This document shows, in pieces, positions 1 through 5,118 of a stretch of DNA of 5,731 nucleotides. The stretch's first letter is position 1. The number at the start of each line of letters is the position of its first letter. Source of the DNA: Dehalococcoidales bacterium (GTDB lineage Bacteria > Chloroflexota > Dehalococcoidia > Dehalococcoidales > RBG-16-60-22); assembly GCA_030639445.1 (NCBI GenBank), contig DAOWCR010000079.1:1-5731 (forward strand). Direction: 5' to 3'. Below the pieces are notes generated by a model that did not search any database, was not told where the DNA came from, and was given only the letters and a program-made list of their open reading frames with translations. The position numbers were made by a program, and so were the translations under genes.

Positions 1-413
1 ATCAGGCGGCTGGCATCCCTGAGTTCCACGCCGCCCTCGCGCAGGTACAGGTACTTCCAGCTGGCGGACGCTCCCTGGACCAGGATGCCGTCGTAGCCGC
101 ACCACTTCAGATAGGCACCGAAGTTGCCATTGGCCTGGGTGGAAGTGGCACCATTGGTCATGGCACCCTTGGTGACGAAGGAAATCGTGGCGCACCCCGG
201 AATACGGGTGCCGCCCAGGGGGCCGGCGCCCAGGTAAAAAATATTCTTGGGGTCGGACCAGTCCGTCCTGGGGTCTACCTCTTCCGAGAGGTATTTCATG
301 CCGAGGCCGGTGCCGCCCAGGTACTTGCGGAGGGTGGCTTCGTCCAGCGCTTCGTCCCACGTTTTCCCCCGGGTGAGGTCAACTCTTAATATTTTGCCTG
401 TTGAACCGTTCAT
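1..413 (-). CDS. Aldehyde:ferredoxin oxidoreductase family protein, N-terminal part (cut by window edge)
   Basis: The first 137 residues of a tungsten- or molybdenum-bis-pterin AOR-family enzyme; family members are about 600 residues, oxidise aldehydes to carboxylic acids and pass electrons to ferredoxin in the cytoplasm. Seen: the typical opening MNGSTGKILRVDLTRG, a GG-T-GLG turn at 33-38, AGPLGGT at 63-69, QANGNFGAYLKWCGYDG at 93-109 and LRDAS at 131-135, all in the order of the AOR N-terminal domain. The GGR-type stretch that in characterised AORs supplies an Arg to the pterin is here PGCATIS (72-78) with no Arg, so this is a divergent subfamily and the substrate cannot be named. The Fe-S cysteines and the rest lie beyond position 1. 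The start is supported by AGAGGAG at 424-430, 10 nt upstream. It follows the MoaD-like gene by 16 nt, so the two are almost certainly co-transcribed. Confidence 0.9.
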   Translation of the reverse strand, partial: MNGSTGKILRVDLTRGKTWDEALDEATLRKYLGGTGLGMKYLSEEVDPRTDWSDPKNIFYLGAGPLGGTRIPGCATISFVTKGAMTNGATSTQANGNFGAYLKWCGYDGILVQGASASWKYLYLREGGVELRDASRL

Positions 414-429
414 ATTTGCGTTTCTCCTC

Positions 430-792
430 TCATCCCCCGTAGAAGCCGGGGGAAAGTTTTATATTGTCGCCTTCTTTCAGTTCCGTATTCAGTTCCGCCT
501 GGGCCGACAGGAAGCGGCCGTTCAGGATAACGGCGCAGTAGTCAAAAAAGCTCTGCTTCGGGTCAGTGAAGGCCTTCCGGCCGAATTCCGGATATTTGTC
601 CGCCAGGAGGTGCGCCAGGTCCATGATGGATGTCCCCGGGCTGACGGTTTCCTCGACAATCAACTTGCCCCAGCTCTGGTGGCCGAAATCATCTTTCAGC
701 CATGACATAACTTCAATGTTGACTTTTATGGTCCCGCTCTTGTGAAAGCGCCGTGGGGCAGTCCCGGAAGCCGGGTCTTTTGGGGTCGTCAT
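430..792 (-). CDS. MoaD/ThiS-family ubiquitin-like sulfur carrier protein, AOR-linked
   Basis: A 120-residue beta-grasp protein. Members of this family carry sulfur as a C-terminal thiocarboxylate; MoaD is the small subunit of molybdopterin synthase. Seen: a first strand IKVNIEV (22-28), a helix around SIMDLAHLLADKYPEF (55-70), AVILNGRFL (87-95), LKEGDNIKLSPGF (105-117) and the terminal Gly119-Gly120 needed for activation. About 21 polar, basic residues precede the fold, a longer N-terminus than in ordinary MoaD. The ATG at 792 is kept because no other start codon precedes the first strand; the next Met (29) would delete it. Placed 16 nt before the AOR gene, it probably helps make or load the tungsto/molybdopterin cofactor of that enzyme (inference); such pairing is common for AORs. 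A role as a ThiS-like carrier for another pathway is less likely. Confidence 0.85.
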   Translation of the reverse strand: MTTPKDPASGTAPRRFHKSGTIKVNIEVMSWLKDDFGHQSWGKLIVEETVSPGTSIMDLAHLLADKYPEFGRKAFTDPKQSFFDYCAVILNGRFLSAQAELNTELKEGDNIKLSPGFYGG

Positions 793-805
793 CTTACCGC
801 CAGAT

Positions 806-834
806 ATAGTAGCTTCTCTCTAATATTTTGTCAA
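806..834 (-). promoter_or_regulatory. Sigma-70-type promoter of the moaD-like/AOR unit
   Basis: Read on the minus strand: TTGACA at 834-829 (six of six consensus), a 17-bp spacer, then TACTAT at 811-806 (four of six). It lies directly after the aldolase gene and before the MoaD-like gene. The expected start of transcription is near 799, only about 7 nt ahead of the ATG at 792, so the mRNA would be nearly leaderless (leader about CGGTAAG, with only a partial Shine-Dalgarno). Confidence 0.6.
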
Positions 835-841
835 TCTTCGA

Positions 842-856
842 GGCCTGGGATAGGCC
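842..856 (-). other. Short GC-rich hairpin after the aldolase gene
   Basis: GGCCT and AGGCC form a 5-bp perfect stem around a 5-nt loop, starting 3 nt past the aldolase stop codon. No run of U follows on the minus strand, so it is at best a weak terminator or a 3'-end stabiliser. Given the separate promoter just downstream, some separation of the two transcripts would make sense. Confidence 0.25.
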
Positions 857-859
857 GGA

Positions 860-1621
860 CTATCCCCGCGCAGCCTGCAGGTATTCCCGGCCGGACTTTA
901 CTATCATCGGGACGATATTATAGGTAATGAACCTGAAGCCGCGCTCCTGGCATTTCTTCAAGGTTTCAACGTCGTAAGCCACGGTGCCGGAGGCTTTGCC
1001 GGCGGCATGTATCTTCTTCACCAGCTTCTCTATCATTGCCTGTACTTCCGGGTGCTTGGTCTGGCCCGGGTAGCCCATGGCGACGGAGAGGTCATTGGGC
1101 CCGATGAAGATAACATCTATGCCCGGGACGGTGAGTATCTCATCCAGGTTTTCCACCGCCTCCATAGTCTCTATCTGGGTCAGTATCAGGGTCTCGCGGT
1201 TGGCTTCCTGTACGTAGTCGCCCAGGGGCCCGGTGAGTCCCCAGGAGTTCGCCCTCACCCCGGCCAGCCCTCTCCGGCCTTCAGGGCGGTACTTGACCGA
1301 CTGCACCACGTTCTCGGCGTCTTCCCTGGTTCTGAGCATCGGCATGAGCACGCCCAGCGCGCCGATGTCAAAATGACGGAGGATGTTCTGCTGGATATTC
1401 ATGGCGATGCGGATAATGGGGGTAACATTGACATTATCGGCGGCCCGTATCATATTTTCGCAGGTCTCCAGGTCCATCGGGCCGTGCTCGGTATCCAGGA
1501 GGACGAAATCAAAGCCGATAAGGCCTAGAATCTCGACGATGGACGGGCACCCCACATTAACAAAAACGCCGTAAGCGGTCTCGCCGGCGTTAATTTTTTC
1601 CTTGGTCAGGTTCTTTCTCAT
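860..1621 (-). CDS. HpcH/HpaI family class II (metal-dependent) aldolase
   Basis: A 253-residue cytoplasmic TIM-barrel aldolase. Characterised relatives (HpcH/HpaI, 2-keto-3-deoxy-L-rhamnonate and 2-dehydro-3-deoxyglucarate aldolases) split 2-keto-3-deoxy acids into pyruvate and an aldehyde using a divalent metal. Counting from the chosen start, seen: LLDTEHG with catalytic His46, IIRIAM with Arg71 for the carboxylate, GVLMPM at 90-95, YRPEGRRG at 111-118, QIET with metal ligand Glu151 and FIGPNDLS with metal ligand Asp177. Spacing matches E. coli HpcH (His45, Arg70, Glu149, Asp175) almost residue for residue, so the enzyme looks intact. A longer frame would start at 1654, but that ATG lies inside the -10 box of the promoter at 1650-1679 and ahead of the expected transcript start. 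The ATG at 1621, preceded by a weak GAAAAGAAG, is therefore preferred. The aldehyde partner cannot be told from sequence; the acid-sugar operon next door suggests a sugar-derived keto acid. Confidence 0.9.
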   Translation of the reverse strand: MRKNLTKEKINAGETAYGVFVNVGCPSIVEILGLIGFDFVLLDTEHGPMDLETCENMIRAADNVNVTPIIRIAMNIQQNILRHFDIGALGVLMPMLRTREDAENVVQSVKYRPEGRRGLAGVRANSWGLTGPLGDYVQEANRETLILTQIETMEAVENLDEILTVPGIDVIFIGPNDLSVAMGYPGQTKHPEVQAMIEKLVKKIHAAGKASGTVAYDVETLKKCQERGFRFITYNIVPMIVKSGREYLQAARG

Positions 1622-1649
1622 ACTTCTTTTCGGCAGGGCAACTGACCGT

Positions 1650-1679
1650 ATCATAGCACAGGCGGTATTTTTTTGTCAA
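1650..1679 (-). promoter_or_regulatory. Sigma-70-type promoter of the aldolase gene
   Basis: Read on the minus strand: TTGACA at 1679-1674 (six of six), an 18-bp spacer beginning with an A-tract, then TATGAT at 1655-1650 (five of six). Transcription should begin near 1643. That gives a leader of about 22 nt to the ATG at 1621 and excludes the upstream in-frame ATG at 1654, which is part of the -10 box. Confidence 0.7.
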
Positions 1680-1697
1680 AAACAGGTCCGCCTGTTT
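1680..1697. promoter_or_regulatory. Candidate operator: 18-bp palindrome in the divergent promoter region
   Basis: AAACAGG-TCCG-CCTGTTT has perfect 7-bp arms around a 4-bp centre and directly abuts the aldolase -35 box. A further half-site, ACAGGCGG at 1658-1665, sits in the spacer of that promoter and is an exact inverted copy of CCGCCTGT at 1688-1695. A dimeric repressor bound here would overlap the aldolase promoter and could also affect the rightward promoter about 40 bp away. No regulator gene is in the window, so the protein is unknown. No U-tract follows in either direction, so it is not a terminator. Confidence 0.5.
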
Positions 1698-1737
1698 CCG
1701 GGGAAATGGCGGCCGGTCTTACCCGGTTCTTATCGGC

Positions 1738-1766
1738 TTGCCCGTAGGGAACCATCGGTGTATAAT
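1738..1766 (+). promoter_or_regulatory. Sigma-70-type promoter of the acid-sugar operon
   Basis: TTGCCC at 1738-1743 (four of six), a 17-bp spacer and a perfect TATAAT at 1761-1766. The expected start of transcription is near 1773, giving a leader of about 29 nt that contains the AAGGGGG ribosome binding site at 1784-1790, 11 nt before the ATG at 1802. Confidence 0.7.
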
Positions 1767-1801
1767 CTAGGTTAGCTTTTGAAAAGGGGGAACCGAACAG
1801 T

Positions 1802-2833
1802 ATGAAAGCGGTGATGAAAAAAGAAAAGGCTCCCGGAGCCGAACTGGTAGAGGTTGATATTCCGGAACCTGGCCCGAAAGATGTTTTGCTTAAGGTAAAG
1901 GCGGCGGCGATATGCGGCACGGACATCCATATCAATGATTGGACGCCCTTTGCCCAGGCCAGAATCAAGCCGCCGATGATTTTCGGTCACGAGACCTGCG
2001 GCGAGGTGGTGAAGGTGGGGAATCAGGTGACGAATTTTGTACTTGGCGACCTGGTGGCGGTGGAGACTCATATCCCGGACGAGACCTGCTTCATGTGCCG
2101 CACCGGGCTGCAGCATATCTGCGAGAAGATGGCCATTGTCGGCGTGCACACCGACGGTGTTTTTGCCGAATATGCCAAAATTCCGGCGGTCTGCGGCTGG
2201 AAATTACCCAGGGACACCAATCCTGACCTGGGCGCCATCCTGGAACCGTGGGGAGTGGCCGTGAACGGGATTCTCAAAGGAGAAGTCAACAACCGGACCG
2301 TGGCCGTTTTCGGCTGCGGGCCTATCGGCCTGCTGGGACTCGGTTCCATCGCTGCCTGGGGGGCCAGTAAGATATTCGCCGTGGAGCCGGTGGCCACGCG
2401 GTTGAACATGGTCCCCCGGTTTGCCCCCGATGCGGTATTGATTAATCCGACCAAAGAGGATGCCGCCAAGGCCATTCTGGAGGCTACCGGCGGGAGAGGG
2501 GTGGATGTCTCCATCGATATCAGCGGTAACGCCAGGGCGATACAGTCGACCTTCCGGGTGGTGCGGCGGGGAGGCCGGGTCAGCCTGGTGGGCCTGCCCT
2601 CGGGGCCGGTGGAGCTGGACCTTACCACTGAGATTATCTACAAGGAAGCCAGGGTCTTCGGCAGCACCGGACGGATGATGTGGCAGACCTGGTATGACAT
2701 GCAGAACCTGCTGGACTCGGGGAAGTTCGACCCCATGCCGGTAATCACCCACCGCATGCCCCTGTCTGATTTTGCCAAGGCGCTGGAGCTGGCTAAAAGC
2801 GGAGAAGCAGGCAAGATATTGCTCTATCCCTGA
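1802..2833 (+). CDS. Zinc-dependent medium-chain dehydrogenase, L-threonine 3-dehydrogenase-like
   Basis: A 343-residue cytosolic MDR enzyme, the same size as E. coli Tdh (341) and alike along its length. Seen: the catalytic zinc set Cys38 (CGTDIH, 38-43), His63-Glu64 (FGHE) and Glu148 (ILEP); His90, at the position of a specificity residue in Tdh; the Rossmann motif GCGPIG at 171-176; Glu195 at the end of the second strand, which favours NAD over NADP; and a Tdh-like GSTGRMMWQTWYDM at 287-300. The lobe zinc site keeps Cys96, Cys99 and Cys107, but the first ligand is Asp93 and the position matching the third Cys of Tdh is Gly102 (Cys96/Cys99 aligned with Tdh Cys96/Cys99). It opens an operon with a C4-acid kinase and PdxA2, so a C4 polyol, aldose or hydroxy acid is as likely a substrate as L-threonine (inference). 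Hence no gene symbol. Confidence 0.9.
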   Translation: MKAVMKKEKAPGAELVEVDIPEPGPKDVLLKVKAAAICGTDIHINDWTPFAQARIKPPMIFGHETCGEVVKVGNQVTNFVLGDLVAVETHIPDETCFMCRTGLQHICEKMAIVGVHTDGVFAEYAKIPAVCGWKLPRDTNPDLGAILEPWGVAVNGILKGEVNNRTVAVFGCGPIGLLGLGSIAAWGASKIFAVEPVATRLNMVPRFAPDAVLINPTKEDAAKAILEATGGRGVDVSIDISGNARAIQSTFRVVRRGGRVSLVGLPSGPVELDLTTEIIYKEARVFGSTGRMMWQTWYDMQNLLDSGKFDPMPVITHRMPLSDFAKALELAKSGEAGKILLYP

Positions 2834-2847
2834 CCCGGAGGAGAACA

Positions 2848-4086
2848 GTGACCGAGCAGAGACTGGGCATCGTGGCCGATGACCTGACGGGGGCGATGGA
2901 CAGCAGTGGCTACTTTGCCAGTCTGGGTCTGGGCACGGTAGTCATTTTGGACCCCGGTTTCCCTGCCACCGCCGATGTCGTGGTGGTTAATACCAGTAGC
3001 CGGGCCGAAGACCCGGATGTCGCCCGCGGGCGGGTGAGGAAGGCGGTCCGGAGCCTGGCGGGAAGGGTCGTCTATAAAAAAATAGACTCCACGCTGAGGG
3101 GCAACATCGGCGTGGAACTGGAAGCGGCTATGGCCGAGATGGACGGCGAGAAGGTTATCGTGGCGCCGGCTTTCCCGGCGGTGGGCCGGACTACGGTGGC
3201 GGGGGTGCTGTTCGTGGACGGGATGGCGGTGACGGAGACCCAGTTTGCCAGCGACCCGATATCTCCGGTGAAGGAGTCACATATTCCCACCCTGCTCGAA
3301 GAGACAACCGGGCGTCGGGTGGGCAGCGTTGGTGTGGCCGATATTATGGCCGGGCCGGAGTCTCTCTATCGCCGAATCAACGGGATGTCGCCGGACATCA
3401 TAGTTTGCGATGTTACCCGGCAGTTTCACCTTACCGGTATCGTCCGGGCGGCGGCTCTGGCCAAAGGACGCTGGCTGCTCTGTGGCTCCGGAGGTCTGAC
3501 CCGGGAACTGCATCTACTCACCGGAGCGCCGGAAGCCGGCAAGGCGAAGCCATCAAAACGGCCGGCCGGGCCGGCACTGGTAGCCGTTGGTACCCGTAAT
3601 CAGGTGGCGGCGAACCAGCTACGCAAAGCCGAGGAGGAATTCGGCCTGCCTGTCTTGAATCTGGAGGTTGAGCACCTGAGCCAGGAGGATATCGCCGCCG
3701 GGAGGATTGCTGGCATACTGGCCGAGGCTAACCGACTTCTGGAAAAGGGGAAAGGGCTGGCCACCTCTTCCACCTTTTCCCGGTATACGCCCGCTTTGAA
3801 GCAATCGATACCAGTCCTCATCGCCGAGGTGGTGGCCGGCCTGCTGGTCACCCGGAAGTGTGCCGGCCTGTTTCTTTCCGGGGGAGATATCGCCGTGGAG
3901 GTCTGCCGCCGTCTCTCCGTGGTGGCCATTTCCGTCCTGGGTGAGGTGGAGCCGGGTGTCCCGGCGGGTGAGCTTGTGGGCGGTCCCGGCGAGGGGATGC
4001 GGGTGGTGACCAAGGCGGGCGGCTTCGGCACGGAAGAGGCCCTGGTAAAGTCAATAGCCTATCTGGAGAAAGGTCATTTATTATGA
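2848..4086 (+). CDS. Four-carbon acid sugar kinase (DUF1537 family), probable D-threonate/D-erythronate 4-kinase
   Basis: A 412-residue kinase with the two DUF1537 domains. Family members phosphorylate the 4-hydroxyl of C4 sugar acids with ATP in the cytoplasm. N-terminal, substrate domain: ADDLTGAMD at 10-18, KIDSTLRGN at 78-86 and CGSGGL at 212-217. C-terminal, nucleotide domain: VGTRNQ at 247-252, LSGGDIA at 343-349, GEVEPGVPAGEL at 365-376 and TKAGGFG at 388-394. No motif is missing. The start is GTG, placed by a strong GGAGGAG at 2837-2843, 14 nt after the dehydrogenase stop. It overlaps the next gene by 4 nt. A PdxA2 partner points to D-threonate or D-erythronate kinase activity, because 3-oxo-tetronate kinases (OtnK) instead travel with the OtnC decarboxylase, absent here. 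Which epimer is used cannot be read from the sequence. Confidence 0.9.
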   Translation: MTEQRLGIVADDLTGAMDSSGYFASLGLGTVVILDPGFPATADVVVVNTSSRAEDPDVARGRVRKAVRSLAGRVVYKKIDSTLRGNIGVELEAAMAEMDGEKVIVAPAFPAVGRTTVAGVLFVDGMAVTETQFASDPISPVKESHIPTLLEETTGRRVGSVGVADIMAGPESLYRRINGMSPDIIVCDVTRQFHLTGIVRAAALAKGRWLLCGSGGLTRELHLLTGAPEAGKAKPSKRPAGPALVAVGTRNQVAANQLRKAEEEFGLPVLNLEVEHLSQEDIAAGRIAGILAEANRLLEKGKGLATSSTFSRYTPALKQSIPVLIAEVVAGLLVTRKCAGLFLSGGDIAVEVCRRLSVVAISVLGEVEPGVPAGELVGGPGEGMRVVTKAGGFGTEEALVKSIAYLEKGHLL

Positions 4087-5102
4087 ATGAAGAGTATAAA
4101 CCCCGGCTGGCCATTACCATGGGTGATGCCGCCGGTTCCGGGCCGGAAATAATCACCAAGACCCTGGCCGACCTCGAAGTGAGGGCGGTATCTCGTCCGG
4201 TGGTGATTGGCGATGCGGCCACGATGCAGGCTGCCCTGGAGATTACCGGGGTTCCCGGCGAGGTAAGAGCCATTGAGAAACTGGCGGAAGCCTCGTTTCG
4301 GGAGGGCGTCATCGAGGTTATTGACCTGCACAATATTCAGCTTGACCGCCTGACCAGGGGCCGGGTTGACCCCATGGCCGGAAAGGCGGCCTACGAGTGT
4401 ATCAAGCTGGCCACGGAGATGGCCCTGGCCGGCGAGGTTGACGCCATCGTGACCTCGGCCATAAATAAAGAGGCTTTGAATAAAGCCGGCTATCATTATG
4501 ACGGCCATACCCAGCTGCTGGCGGAGCTTTGCGGGGCCTCCGAGGTGGCCATGATGCTGGCCTCCGGGAAACTGCGGGTGAGCCACGTGACCACTCATGT
4601 CTCGCTGCTCCGAGCGATTGAGCTGGTGCGTCCGGAGAGAATAATTACCGTAATCAGACTGACCGATGAAGCGGTAAAGCAGATGGGCGTGGCCGAGCCG
4701 CGCCTGGCCGTGGCCGGCCTTAATCCTCATTCCGGGGAGGGGGGTCTTTTCGGGGATGAGGAGATAAAATACATCACGCCGGCCATTGAAGAGGCGCGCC
4801 GGCAGGGATTTAACGTCACCGGGCCGCTGCCGCCCGATTCCGCGTTCCTGCGCACTTCAGAGGGACAGTTCGATGCCGCCATCGCCATGTATCATGACCA
4901 GGGGCATATCGCCCTTAAAATGCTGGGCATCACCGAGGGCGTCAATGTCACCCTGGGCCTGCCCATTATCCGGACCTCGGTAGACCACGGGACTAACTTT
5001 GGCAAGGCGGGAAAGGGCACCGCCGACCCGACCAGCCTGATTCTATCGGTTAAGCTGGGCAGCGTGATGGTCTGTAACCGCAGGCGTCTCTCCCGCCAGT
5101 GA
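4083..5102 (+). CDS. pdxA2: PdxA2-like 4-phospho-D-threonate/D-erythronate 3-dehydrogenase (PdxA family)
   Basis: A 339-residue member of the PdxA family (E. coli PdxA is 329). PdxA makes a vitamin B6 precursor from 4-phosphohydroxy-L-threonine. PdxA2 forms paired with DUF1537 kinases instead oxidise 4-phospho-D-threonate or -erythronate at C3 with NAD and release CO2, giving dihydroxyacetone phosphate. Seen: ITMGDAAGSGPEI at 11-23, TSAINKEAL at 124-132, YDGHT at 139-143, metal ligands His172 (THVSL), His216 (NPHSGE) and His271 (MYHDQGH), and the phosphate-binding RTSVDHGT at 297-304. The first motif is GDAAGSG rather than the usual GDPAGIG, and the C-terminus ends in a basic tail NRRRLSRQ. 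The ATG lies in an ATGA overlap with the kinase stop; a ribosome site AAAGG is at 4069-4073. Kinase neighbour and overlap argue for the catabolic role over B6 synthesis, though the latter is not excluded. Confidence 0.88.
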   Translation: MNEEYKPRLAITMGDAAGSGPEIITKTLADLEVRAVSRPVVIGDAATMQAALEITGVPGEVRAIEKLAEASFREGVIEVIDLHNIQLDRLTRGRVDPMAGKAAYECIKLATEMALAGEVDAIVTSAINKEALNKAGYHYDGHTQLLAELCGASEVAMMLASGKLRVSHVTTHVSLLRAIELVRPERIITVIRLTDEAVKQMGVAEPRLAVAGLNPHSGEGGLFGDEEIKYITPAIEEARRQGFNVTGPLPPDSAFLRTSEGQFDAAIAMYHDQGHIALKMLGITEGVNVTLGLPIIRTSVDHGTNFGKAGKGTADPTSLILSVKLGSVMVCNRRRLSRQ

Positions 5103-5118
5103 TGAGGAGTCGGCAGGA

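Noticed and set aside
247..705. Plus-strand open frame of 152 codons across the AOR/MoaD-like genes
   Set aside because: It is antisense to two genes with clear family motifs, has no recognisable domain and no ribosome site; its composition is what the opposite strand of a GC-rich gene gives.
1007..1528. Plus-strand open frame of 173 codons opposite the aldolase
   Set aside because: Antisense shadow of an intact aldolase with all catalytic residues; no family features of its own.
1711..1736. Imperfect direct repeat CGGTCTTACC / CGGTTCTTATC upstream of the rightward promoter
   Set aside because: Only two short, inexact copies; could be chance, with no other copy seen in the window.
1770..1794. 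Possible hairpin GGTT...AACC in the leader of the dehydrogenase gene that might mask its ribosome site
   Set aside because: Only 4 bp of outer stem and a mismatched inner part (CTTTTGAAAAG needs an impossible one-base loop); too weak to call a riboswitch or attenuator.
2068..2752. Two long minus-strand open frames inside the dehydrogenase gene
   Set aside because: Low-complexity, Pro/Arg/Ser-rich translations opposite a well-conserved enzyme; no start signals.
3848..4730. Minus-strand open frames across the kinase/PdxA2 junction
   Set aside because: They cross an ATGA-coupled gene pair on the other strand and show no domain; explained by the GC bias of third codon positions.
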